The translations under genes were made by a program, and so were the position numbers. A DNA stretch of 64,000 nt, from assembly GCF_030519375.1 (NCBI RefSeq), contig NZ_JAUMKB010000015.1, forward strand, positions 1 to 64,000. The letters run 5' to 3'. The notes beneath the pieces were generated by a model. That model ran no database searches and was not told the origin of the DNA. It was given only the letters and a program-made list of their open reading frames with translations. The stretch is from Mucilaginibacter tolerans. GTDB lineage: Bacteria > Bacteroidota > Bacteroidia > Sphingobacteriales > Sphingobacteriaceae. Below, in pieces: positions 53,880 through 62,690 of this stretch; the first letter of the stretch is position 1, and every line of letters begins with the position of its first letter.

Positions 53880-53907
53880 AAAAGGGTTATTGCCTTTAAC
53901 CCTTTTT
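53880..53907 (+). promoter_or_regulatory. Hairpin in the leader of the patatin gene
   Basis: AAAAGGGTTA and TAACCCTTTT pair around a 7-base loop, 60 bp before the patatin start. With T residues in the 3' arm it looks like a weak terminator or attenuator. It could also end readthrough from locus 2. Confidence 0.45.
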
Positions 53908-53966
53908 AAAATGGTTCTGTGCAGAATTTTCAGTAACTTTAAGTGAATTACCTTATTCATTGGATT

Positions 53967-56813
53967 ATGTTACAGCGTTTGCAAAACCGGGTTAACGTTC
54001 ACTTCCAACCTCTTTTTTTATTGTTGCTTATAGGTTTCCTGGTTGTCGGCAGTATGACCCGGAAGGACCATTACCTTGTTATCACCAAATATACCCCATC
54101 AGGTGTTGTCGACTGGGAACTTAATATGACCAACGCCCGGAGGGATTCCATCTTGAAAGAATGGCAAGCCGGATTTAAAAAAACTCAGACCTATACCAGC
54201 AATGCCAATAATCCTAAAACCGTAACTGGTATTGAGGCGGTTATCCTGCACAATAATGCAGACTATGGCTTTATTTTGGACTACACGTTGCTTTTACTTA
54301 TCCTGATTATCAGGGTAGGTTGCCAAAAAGCTCATCCCCGAAAGTTTGTTATCTCCCAGCGCGCCGTTTTGACAATGGGAGTTATGACAATTCTGGCCGG
54401 GCTGATGGATGTTTTTGTGAATATAGCTACAAGCCGGATGCTCTTGCATTTCAGGCTTAAAGAAACATTACCCGATGCCTGGACCATTGGCATTTTTGCA
54501 TGGACCAAGTATCTGCTGCTTATTATTATTACTGTTAAGTTATTGTACGAGGCTTTTAAGTTAGGCAAACCAAGACTTTGGCTTGAGTTTACTTCCGTTT
54601 GGCTGGGAAGCCTGCGTTTTTATTCCTGGCGGTTCCGTATCGTATTATTGGTCCTGCTGATTTTTTTATTGGGTATATTTAGTAATCAGGTACAGGATCT
54701 TTTCCTTTCGATCAATACGTCTCGCGTGGCGAGCATTTATTTTCTGCTATCGACGACATTACTGGCTTTATTGTGCTGGCACCTGCCCAAGGCAATTGAT
54801 AATGCACGCAATATAAGCTATAGAAGATTTTTCATGGGGCCTTTCGATTTTGCAAAAGCAAGGGTGTCAGCGACCAAAAGGCCGTCAGAAAAAGTAAATA
54901 CAGCGCGACTGTTTGGAGCCTCCGGATTTCTCATACCTGCAATAGGTATACAGCAAGCAATGAATTCGTATCACATCGATTATAAGCTTAGCGGGATACC
55001 TCCAATGATCATTTTGATCGCTGTTTTAGCGTTCTATACAATCGTATTGCAGTATCATTGGATTGACCGTTTCTATAAAAAAGGAGCGCATGTAATTAAA
55101 TGGCGTTACTGGCTAAGTATGGCTGTTCTGCTGTTCCCTTTGGTGATATGGGGCTGGGGCTATGGCAGACAAAGCCGCGAACCCTATTTCCTTGCCTATT
55201 TATCACTCGACCTGGTTTTTTTGTCGATGATATTTTTAATTACTGCCACCTTGCGCACCAGTTTTCAGACAATTTCAAAATGGAATGCCGCGCCTTGGAT
55301 TACTTTTAGCGGACTGGCTGCTTTGCTTTTTTTTATCTTATGCAATTCGCCAACTTTTCTGAATACCATTACCCGCGATAATCGTTTTTTTACAATGCCC
55401 GTTGTGTTGTGCGCTTTAGCTGGCTATCTGCTATGTTTCTCCTTCTTGCAGTTTACAGGTAAAAAAATCGGTATAAGCCTGATTACCTTCTTACTGTTGT
55501 TTACCATTTACCGGTCGGCAAGCACCGTTACGGTCTATCATGAAGCTTATATTGAAAAACAAAAAAACTATCGTAAATCACTGGATTCATTAGATAGTTA
55601 TACCGAAAATTGGTTAATCAGCCGAAAACAAGATATTAACGATTTTACGACCAGGCATCCGGGTAAAACTTATCCGGTATTTTTCGTGAATGCTTATGGT
55701 GGTGGCATCCGTGCCACCGTGTGGACAACCATGGTAATCGGTACATTGGACAGCTTGTTAAAATCAGAGAATACAAGCGGTTCAGCGGGATCTGATTTTC
55801 AACACTATGTTTTTTCCTATTCTGGAGCTTCGGGCGGTACCGTTGGTGTGTCACTGCTTTGCAGCGCACGCTATCGTTACAGACAACGAACAAGTGATGA
55901 TACTGTCTTTTACCCGCTCAACTCTCTCGATATTTACCGGAATGATTATTTTACTACTACCATGGTTGGTTTGCTCGGGCGGGATATGCTGGCATCCGCA
56001 TTAGGAATAGCGCCCTGGCCCGACAGAGCAAGACTAATGGAGCAGGTCTGGGAAACGCATACTGCCCCTCATCATGCGGATATGAGGGTTACTATAGGAG
56101 ATATTGGAAAGGACAAAAACTATGAAGTCCCCCTGCTATTTGCCAATACCTTTGATGTAGATAGCGGGAAAAAGGGCATCATAGCGCCAGTACTACTAAG
56201 TAACCTGGATTTTCCGGCGACAATAATGCTGGAACAGGAAATTAAAGATCCCGGCGATTTGCGTCTGAGCACCGCAGCTTTTCTGAGTGCCCGGTTTCCC
56301 TACATCAGCCCTTCTGCTAAGTTGGACGGTCGGCATCACTTCATGGACGGGGGGACCTGGGATAACTCAGGCGCCGAAACCTCACTGCAGGTGCTGACTG
56401 TATTTGAAAGAGTCCGCAGCAGACTGATCAGAAAAGACCCAGTTTTCAGCCATATACAGCCTCAGTTTCTTTCGCTGCCAAATTCGGTCCTGACAACAGA
56501 ATCAACCGGGAAGCCTGGAAATTTATTTGAGCTTCTTGTCCCACCTAAGGGCATATTGAATAGCAGGGTGGGCTATACAAAAAAGGCTGATGGGTGGAAC
56601 TATTCCTTCTCGCGCCTGAAACACTATGGATTTTATCAATTCAGGCCGACAGATGAACGGTTACCCAAAAGCACCTTGTCACCGGTGTTGCCCCTGGGCT
56701 GGCAAATGTCTGAGTATGCCATGACGAAGTTACGGTTCAACGTTTCAAGAGACAGTTCTTCAATTGATCAGGTGTTGGACTGTTTTGGAATGTCCAGAAA
56801 AAAGAAGAAATAG
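53967..56813 (+). CDS. Polytopic membrane protein with C-terminal patatin-like phospholipase domain
   Basis: About 948 residues from the ATG at 53967; a GTG 24 bp earlier is the alternative. The first ~560 residues contain roughly ten hydrophobic helices (for example FLLLLIGFLVVGSM, LLILIIRVG, IVLLVLLIFLLGIF). The C-terminal ~380 residues are a patatin-like acyl-hydrolase: oxyanion loop AYGGGIRA near residue 576, nucleophile Ser622 in the GASGG elbow, and dyad Asp794 in FMDGGTWDNSG. This predicts a membrane-anchored lipid hydrolase. The active site follows the last helix, but its side of the membrane cannot be stated. An AraC regulator gene follows closely. Patatins with this many helices are unusual. 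Confidence 0.8.
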   Translation: MLQRLQNRVNVHFQPLFLLLLIGFLVVGSMTRKDHYLVITKYTPSGVVDWELNMTNARRDSILKEWQAGFKKTQTYTSNANNPKTVTGIEAVILHNNADYGFILDYTLLLLILIIRVGCQKAHPRKFVISQRAVLTMGVMTILAGLMDVFVNIATSRMLLHFRLKETLPDAWTIGIFAWTKYLLLIIITVKLLYEAFKLGKPRLWLEFTSVWLGSLRFYSWRFRIVLLVLLIFLLGIFSNQVQDLFLSINTSRVASIYFLLSTTLLALLCWHLPKAIDNARNISYRRFFMGPFDFAKARVSATKRPSEKVNTARLFGASGFLIPAIGIQQAMNSYHIDYKLSGIPPMIILIAVLAFYTIVLQYHWIDRFYKKGAHVIKWRYWLSMAVLLFPLVIWGWGYGRQSREPYFLAYLSLDLVFLSMIFLITATLRTSFQTISKWNAAPWITFSGLAALLFFILCNSPTFLNTITRDNRFFTMPVVLCALAGYLLCFSFLQFTGKKIGISLITFLLLFTIYRSASTVTVYHEAYIEKQKNYRKSLDSLDSYTENWLISRKQDINDFTTRHPGKTYPVFFVNAYGGGIRATVWTTMVIGTLDSLLKSENTSGSAGSDFQHYVFSYSGASGGTVGVSLLCSARYRYRQRTSDDTVFYPLNSLDIYRNDYFTTTMVGLLGRDMLASALGIAPWPDRARLMEQVWETHTAPHHADMRVTIGDIGKDKNYEVPLLFANTFDVDSGKKGIIAPVLLSNLDFPATIMLEQEIKDPGDLRLSTAAFLSARFPYISPSAKLDGRHHFMDGGTWDNSGAETSLQVLTVFERVRSRLIRKDPVFSHIQPQFLSLPNSVLTTESTGKPGNLFELLVPPKGILNSRVGYTKKADGWNYSFSRLKHYGFYQFRPTDERLPKSTLSPVLPLGWQMSEYAMTKLRFNVSRDSSSIDQVLDCFGMSRKKKK

Positions 56814-56854
56814 TAGCTTTGATTAACGAAGGAAACAGCCGTTATCTCCAACCC

Positions 56855-57766
56855 ATGAATAAAAAAATTGGCCAGCTGAGCCTTTCAAGATTTGCTGATC
56901 TGTATGCAGACAAAATGATCGGCCCTGAATTTTTTATTACAGACGAAAAGCAGCTATTGGAATTGAGTGAATACCCGTATCGCTCCGACGGCTATATCAT
57001 CGGTATTTGCACCCGCGGAAAAGCAGAAGTAGAGGTAAATCTGCAGGTTTATCAGGCTGTTCCTGGTGCGATGCTTCTGGCAACACCCTTTCACATTCTG
57101 AGGATTTATAACAGCAGTGATGATTTTTTGTGCCGGTTCATTGTTTTCTCCAAAGCTTTCTTAACAGGAAATAATGCCAATAGTCTTTTCCTGGAGTCAT
57201 TTAGCTATTTCAAAAGTGAGTCTCATCCCGTCATTCATCCCGATCAGCAGGATGCAGCTATAATCCTTGAGGCTTACCGTTTGATACAGCAAAGACTGGA
57301 GCAGGAAAAGCATCCCTATCGTCAGGAGATAACCAGAGCTGCCTTCACTATGCTGCTATACGAACTGGAATTTATTTACGAAAAACAACATGTAATAATA
57401 AAGGCCAGGCAGAACCGTAAACAGGAATTAAATTTACTTTTTCAGAATCTTGTCTTTCGTTATTATAAAGAGCACCGAAGTGTTCAGTTTTATGCTAATA
57501 CCCTTTGCGTATCACCTAAACATTTAACAGAAACGATTAAAGAAGTCACCGGTAGAACATCCGGCGAATGGATCGAAGATGCGGTGATCCTTGAGGCCAA
57601 GGTATTATTGAGAAACCACGAGATCAGTATAGCCCAGGTTGCCGAAAATATTCATTTTCCGGATCAATCATCATTTGGTAAATATTTTAAAAAACACACA
57701 GGGCTATCGCCCACTGATTACAGGATGGTATTAACGCATCAAAATCATCCGGCCGAGATTAAGTGA
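56855..57766 (+). CDS. AraC-family transcriptional regulator
   Basis: About 303 residues from the ATG at 56855; a TTG at 56819, only 5 bp after the patatin stop, would add 12 residues and is less likely. The N-terminal ~160 residues resemble the beta-barrel effector domain of AraC proteins (YIIGICTRGKAEVEVNLQVY, PGAMLLATPFHILRI). The C-terminal ~100 residues carry two helix-turn-helix units (VQFYANTLCVSPKHLTETIK and ISIAQVAENIHFPDQSSFGK) and end HTGLSPTDYR. The gene is close enough to the patatin gene to be co-transcribed. It may regulate that gene or the fatty-acid operon that follows (inference). Confidence 0.9.
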   Translation: MNKKIGQLSLSRFADLYADKMIGPEFFITDEKQLLELSEYPYRSDGYIIGICTRGKAEVEVNLQVYQAVPGAMLLATPFHILRIYNSSDDFLCRFIVFSKAFLTGNNANSLFLESFSYFKSESHPVIHPDQQDAAIILEAYRLIQQRLEQEKHPYRQEITRAAFTMLLYELEFIYEKQHVIIKARQNRKQELNLLFQNLVFRYYKEHRSVQFYANTLCVSPKHLTETIKEVTGRTSGEWIEDAVILEAKVLLRNHEISIAQVAENIHFPDQSSFGKYFKKHTGLSPTDYRMVLTHQNHPAEIK

Positions 57767-57936
57767 AATTGACCAGATTAACCGTCCCCTTTCCGACTTT
57801 TTGACCAATATCTCCGCGTTACAGCCCTTTTATTGATCTAAAAAAGCGCCTAATTTTACTATTAATTATAAACCGATAAAGCATCCATCAGCCGGGAAAG
57901 GCTCATGATGACGACCTTATTTTAAAGTAGTTAATT

Positions 57937-59730
57937 ATGGATGATACAGTTGTAAAAGCTATTAAAGGCGGCGAGTTCCTGATCAGGGAAACTTCAGCCG
58001 AGAATATTTTTATCCCGGAAGAATGGGATGAAGAACAATTAATGATTGCCGAAACTTGCATCAATTTTCTTGCGCAGAATGTGATACCGAATCTAAATCG
58101 TATCGATGAGCAGGAAGAAGGGCTCATGCCTCATCTAATAGAAGAGGCTGGGGCTCTTGGCCTGTTAGGTATATCTGTTCCTGAAGCATATGGCGGTTTC
58201 GGGAAGGATTTTAAGACCTCGATGCTGGTTACCGAGAAATTAGGCGCAGGCAATTCTTTTTCTGTTGCTTTTTCGGCTCATTCTGGGATAGGTACTTTGC
58301 CTATATTGTATTACGGCAATGATGCACAAAAACAAAAATACATCCCCAAACTAGCCACTGGCGAGTGGAAAGGAGCCTATTGCCTTACCGAGCCAGGTGC
58401 TGGTTCTGATGCGAATTCCGGGAAAACCCGCGCCAGGCTTTCTGAAGATGGTAAATATTACCTGATCACCGGTCAGAAAATGTGGATCACCAATGCAGGT
58501 TTTGCCGACATATTCACTGTATTCGCCAAAATTGATGATGACGAAAACCTGAGTGCATTTATTGTAGAAAAAGGCTTTGAAGGGCTTTCGCTGAACCCTG
58601 AAGAACATAAAATGGGTATTAAGGGAAGCTCAACCCGGCAGGTGTTTTTTAATGACTGCAAGGTGCCTGTCGAAAACCTGCTTTCTGAACGGCAGAATGG
58701 CTTTAAAATAGCAGTGAACATATTGAACCTGGGCAGGATAAAATTAGGCGGTGCAACCGTTGGCGCGGCTAAGCAAATCATTACTACCGCCGTACACTAT
58801 GCCAATGAACGCGAGCAGTTTGGAAGACCGATCTCAAAATATGGAGCTATACGCTACAAACTGGCACAGCAGGCTATTTTAACTTACGCCGCAGAATCAG
58901 CTATTTACCGTGCTTGCCAAAATATAGAAGAAGCAAAGGCAATGTATGTGGCATCAGGGCTTGATGAAACAAAAGCAAAACTCAAAGGCACTGAACAGTT
59001 TGCGATAGAAGCGGCAATCATCAAAGTTCATGCATCTGAAATGCTGGATTATGTTGCCGACGAAGGTGTTCAGATATACGGCGGTATGGGGTATAGTGCA
59101 GAAGCGCCTATGGACAGGGCTTACCGTGACTCAAGGATCAACAGGATTTTTGAAGGCACCAACGAAATTAACCGGATGCTGACCGTAGATATGATGCTGA
59201 AGCGCGCACTGAAAGGTGAACTTGACTTAATGGGGCCTGCTCAAAAAGTTGTCGGTGAGCTGACAAGCATCCCTGATTTTGGTTCAGACGAAGAGGAAAA
59301 CCTATTTTCAAAAGAGAAGAAATACATCGCAAATTTTAAAAAGGCCATATTGATGGTGGCAGGTGCTGCTGTCCAAAAGCTGATGACACAACTGGCTAAG
59401 GAACAGGAAGTGCTGATGTGCGTGGCCGATATGCTGATTGAACTGTATGTAAGCGAATCGCTGCAGTTACGTGTAGAGAAACTGGTTGGCTTAAAAGGTG
59501 AAGAGGCTTGCAGGGAACAACTAGAGATGATGCGGGTATATATTAACGACGCTGCCGAGCATATCGCCAAATCGGGAAGGGAGGCGATTAACTCATTTGC
59601 CGAGGGTGACGAAAGGAAGATGATGATGATCGGCTTAAAGCGTTTTACTAAAACTGAGGACATTAATACCACGCAGGCGCGAAGAGATATCGCTGCAAAG
59701 GTAATTGCTGAAAATAAATATTGTTTTTAA
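57937..59730 (+). CDS. Acyl-CoA dehydrogenase
   Basis: A 597-residue flavoenzyme for the first oxidation step of fatty-acid beta-oxidation, passing electrons to ETF. The length and the extra C-terminal domain (about 440-597) match the VLCAD/ACAD9-like subgroup. Motifs: LGLLGISVPEAYGGFG near residue 75, FAD-binding YCLTEPGAGSDANS, MWITNAGFADIF, and catalytic Glu406 in RIFEGTNEINR, preceded by QIYGGMGYS and YRDSRINR. It opens the operon: the thioesterase follows 9 bp later, then the FadB-like fusion and thiolase. Cytosolic. Confidence 0.94.
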   Translation: MDDTVVKAIKGGEFLIRETSAENIFIPEEWDEEQLMIAETCINFLAQNVIPNLNRIDEQEEGLMPHLIEEAGALGLLGISVPEAYGGFGKDFKTSMLVTEKLGAGNSFSVAFSAHSGIGTLPILYYGNDAQKQKYIPKLATGEWKGAYCLTEPGAGSDANSGKTRARLSEDGKYYLITGQKMWITNAGFADIFTVFAKIDDDENLSAFIVEKGFEGLSLNPEEHKMGIKGSSTRQVFFNDCKVPVENLLSERQNGFKIAVNILNLGRIKLGGATVGAAKQIITTAVHYANEREQFGRPISKYGAIRYKLAQQAILTYAAESAIYRACQNIEEAKAMYVASGLDETKAKLKGTEQFAIEAAIIKVHASEMLDYVADEGVQIYGGMGYSAEAPMDRAYRDSRINRIFEGTNEINRMLTVDMMLKRALKGELDLMGPAQKVVGELTSIPDFGSDEEENLFSKEKKYIANFKKAILMVAGAAVQKLMTQLAKEQEVLMCVADMLIELYVSESLQLRVEKLVGLKGEEACREQLEMMRVYINDAAEHIAKSGREAINSFAEGDERKMMMIGLKRFTKTEDINTTQARRDIAAKVIAENKYCF

Positions 59731-59739
59731 AGCTGCTAT

Positions 59740-60198
59740 ATGAATGTGTTTTATGAAGGGCAGGTACTTTGGTCGCAGATGGATGCCAACCAACATATGC
59801 GCCACAGCGCGTACGCTGATTTTGCCGCACAGGCAAGATTAAACATGCTGGAAAGTGTAGGCTTAAAGCTGTCAAAACTTTTTGAATATAATATAGGGCC
59901 CGTTTTATTTAAAGAAGAATTGATATACCTGCGCGAGGTGGCTCTCAATGAACACCTGAAAATAACTTGCGAAATTACCAAATCGCGGCCTGATGGCTCC
60001 CGCTGGTCCATTCGTCATGAACTGTACCGGAGTGACGGCATTAAAGCGTCGGTTGTTACCGTGGATGGTGCCTGGATTGATACAATAAAGCGTAAGCTGA
60101 CTGTTTTACCAGCCGAACTGAGCCAGTTGTTCATCAAGGCGCCTAAAAGCGACGATTACATTGAAGCTCGCGGCCATACACCGGTTAAATCAGATTAA
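59740..60198 (+). CDS. Hotdog-fold acyl-CoA thioesterase
   Basis: A 152-residue protein of the 4-hydroxybenzoyl-CoA thioesterase/YbgC type, which hydrolyses acyl-CoA to free acid and CoA. The active-site segment VLWSQMDANQHMRHSAYADF keeps the catalytic Asp (residue 15) and the Asn/His pattern before the long hotdog helix (AQARLNMLESVGL). Later strands (YLREVALNEHLKITCEI, SRWSIRHELY, VVTVDGAWID) complete the fold. It lies 9 bp after the dehydrogenase gene, so it is likely a beta-oxidation accessory that releases CoA from slowly metabolised acyl-CoAs (inference). Confidence 0.88.
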   Translation: MNVFYEGQVLWSQMDANQHMRHSAYADFAAQARLNMLESVGLKLSKLFEYNIGPVLFKEELIYLREVALNEHLKITCEITKSRPDGSRWSIRHELYRSDGIKASVVTVDGAWIDTIKRKLTVLPAELSQLFIKAPKSDDYIEARGHTPVKSD

Positions 60199-60288
60199 TT
60201 GTATTGATAGTGTGCGGAAATAAGTAAATTACTTAATAATAACCCAAAGCAAATTTTAAGCTCAAATTTTTCAATATAAGCGCATTGT

Positions 60289-62670
60289 ATGGATACTAAA
60301 CGGGTCATAAAAAAAGTGGCAGTACTGGGTTCGGGTGTAATGGGCAGCCGGATCGCCTGCCATTTTGCAAACATTGGCGTACAGGTGTTATTATTGGATA
60401 TCGTGCCTGAGGGAGCTCCCCAGGATGACAAAAAAGCAAGAAACAAGATAGTAAACGATGCGCTGGATTTTGCGTTAAAGTCTAATCCTTCTCCAATCTA
60501 CCTTAAGTCTTTTTCAAGACGCATAACCACTGGGAATTTCGAGGATGATATGCCAAAAATCGGGGAATGCGACTGGGTAATTGAAGTAGTCGTTGAACGC
60601 CTGGATATCAAGCAAAATGTATTTGAGAAGGTAGAAAAATACAGGAAATCGGGAACATTGATTACCTCCAATACATCCGGTATTCCGATACACCTAATGA
60701 CTGAAGGCCGAAGCGAAGATTTTAAGCAGCAGTTTTGCGGAACGCATTTTTTTAACCCGCCGCGATACCTGAAATTATTGGAGATTATTCCTACCGGAGA
60801 TACATCAGCAAGCGTGGTGAATTTTTTAATGGAGTATGGCGAGAAATTCCTGGGGAAAACGACTGTGCTGGCCAAAGACACCCCGGCATTTATTGGCAAC
60901 CGTATCGGTGTTTTCAGCATCATGTCTATACTGCACTATGTTGACAAAACAGGGATGACAGTTGAGGAGGTAGACAAACTTACGGGCCCGGTTATTGGTC
61001 ACCCTAAATCAGCAACGTTCCGTACCAGCGATGTCGTCGGACTAGATACTATGGTTCATGTTGCAAACGGGTTGAGCAAAAACGTACCGGATGATGAGGC
61101 TAAAGAATCATTCCGCATACCAGATTTTGTGAACGGAATGGTTAAAAACAATTGGCTGGGAAGCAAAACGAATCAGGGCTTTTATAAAAAGGAAAAGACT
61201 GGCGCTGGCACTGAGTTTTATGCGCTTGATCTAAAGACATTGGAATATAAGCCTTCACAGAAGGTAAAATTCCCCTCGCTGGAGACTACCAAAGCAGTGG
61301 ACAGTCTAAAAGAAAGGCTTAAAATTTTGTTTACTGCAAAGGATAAAGCCGGCGATTTTTACCGGGCTACTTTTATGGCACTTTTTGCCTATTCAAGTAA
61401 TCGTATCCCCGAAATAGCAAACGAATTATATAAAATAGATGCTGCCATGAATGCCGGGTTTGGCTGGGAAATGGGGCCTTTTGAAAAATGGGATGCGTTG
61501 GGTGTGGAGCGTGTGGTGCAGGAGATGGAAGCCGCAGGAAATAGGCCTGCACAATGGGTGTACGATATGCTGTCATCGGGAGCAGCCAGCTTTTATAAAA
61601 CCGAGAATGGCAAACGCTGGTATTATGATATTGCTTCTAAAAGCTACCAGGTAATCCCAGGCACAGAAGATTTTTTGTTGCTAGACAATATCCGCATAGC
61701 AAACGTTGTCTGGAAAAACAGTGGCTCAACCATTACAGATATTGGTGACGGAATAATCAACCTTGAGTTTCATACCAAGATGAATACTATAGGGAGCGAA
61801 GTAATTGAAGGTATCCATAAGGCCATTACTTTGGCCGAAGCAAGTTACAAAGGACTTGTAATCTCGAACGAGGGTGCCAATTTTAGTGCCGGCGCTAATG
61901 TAGGGTTGATATTCATGATGGCCGTTGAGCAGGAGTTCGACGAATTGAACATGGTTGTAAAGGCCTTTCAAAGTGCGATGATGCGCATACGTTACTCCTC
62001 AATTCCTGTAGTTGTAGCGCCGCATCAGATGGCTTTGGGGGGGGGGTGTGAAATATGCCTTCATGCTGATAAGGTAATAGCCCATGCCGAGTTATACACG
62101 GGCCTGGTAGAGTTTGGCGTTGGTCTGATCCCTGCCGGAGGAGGCTCCAAAGAGTTTGCGCTCCGCCTCTCCGACGAATTGCAGGAGGGAGACATAGAAT
62201 TAAACAATTTCAGGGAAAGATTTTTAACCATCGGCCAGGCAAAGGTATCCACTTCTGCATATGAGGCTTTCGAACTGGGGTATCTTAAAAAAGGCCGGGA
62301 TGTAGTGGTTTTGTCGAGGAACAGGCTGTTAGCTGAAGCAAAACAGCACTGTTTGATGCTGGCAGATGAAGGGTATGTGCAACCCACACCTCGCACAGAT
62401 ATCAGGGTGTTGGGCAAACAAGCGCTTGGGTTGGCTTATGTGGGTGCCAATACCATGTATAGCGGTAACTATATTAGCGAGCATGATGCCAAGATATCCC
62501 AAAAGCTGGCTTACGTTCTTTCAGGAGGCGACCTTTCACAGCCTTCGCTGGTAAGCGAAGATTATTTATTAAACCTGGAACGCGAAGCGTTTGTATCGCT
62601 TTGCGCTGAAAGGAAAACGTTAGAGCGTATACAATCCATTTTAACAGGCGGAAAAGTATTAAGGAACTGA
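60289..62670 (+). CDS. fadN: Bifunctional 3-hydroxyacyl-CoA dehydrogenase/enoyl-CoA hydratase
   Basis: A 793-residue fusion catalysing the hydration and second oxidation steps of beta-oxidation. The dehydrogenase comes first: NAD-binding VAVLGSGVMGSRIA near residue 8, FCGTHFFNPPRYLKLLEIIP, and helical C-domains (DKTGMTVEEVDKLTGP). The crotonase domain fills about 490-690 with NEGANFSAGANV and oxyanion MALGGGCEICLHAD. This order matches B. subtilis FadN (about 790 residues), not E. coli FadB, where the hydratase is N-terminal. A run of ten G (62037-62046) codes for the oxyanion loop. Thiolase follows 20 bp later. Confidence 0.93.
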   Translation: MDTKRVIKKVAVLGSGVMGSRIACHFANIGVQVLLLDIVPEGAPQDDKKARNKIVNDALDFALKSNPSPIYLKSFSRRITTGNFEDDMPKIGECDWVIEVVVERLDIKQNVFEKVEKYRKSGTLITSNTSGIPIHLMTEGRSEDFKQQFCGTHFFNPPRYLKLLEIIPTGDTSASVVNFLMEYGEKFLGKTTVLAKDTPAFIGNRIGVFSIMSILHYVDKTGMTVEEVDKLTGPVIGHPKSATFRTSDVVGLDTMVHVANGLSKNVPDDEAKESFRIPDFVNGMVKNNWLGSKTNQGFYKKEKTGAGTEFYALDLKTLEYKPSQKVKFPSLETTKAVDSLKERLKILFTAKDKAGDFYRATFMALFAYSSNRIPEIANELYKIDAAMNAGFGWEMGPFEKWDALGVERVVQEMEAAGNRPAQWVYDMLSSGAASFYKTENGKRWYYDIASKSYQVIPGTEDFLLLDNIRIANVVWKNSGSTITDIGDGIINLEFHTKMNTIGSEVIEGIHKAITLAEASYKGLVISNEGANFSAGANVGLIFMMAVEQEFDELNMVVKAFQSAMMRIRYSSIPVVVAPHQMALGGGCEICLHADKVIAHAELYTGLVEFGVGLIPAGGGSKEFALRLSDELQEGDIELNNFRERFLTIGQAKVSTSAYEAFELGYLKKGRDVVVLSRNRLLAEAKQHCLMLADEGYVQPTPRTDIRVLGKQALGLAYVGANTMYSGNYISEHDAKISQKLAYVLSGGDLSQPSLVSEDYLLNLEREAFVSLCAERKTLERIQSILTGGKVLRN

Positions 62671-62690
62671 TTTTATAAATTGTAAATAAA

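Noticed and set aside
59241..59672. 143-codon minus-strand Ser-rich frame opposite the acyl-CoA dehydrogenase
   Set aside because: A shadow of a well-supported enzyme gene; Ser/Ile runs come from reverse-complemented common codons.
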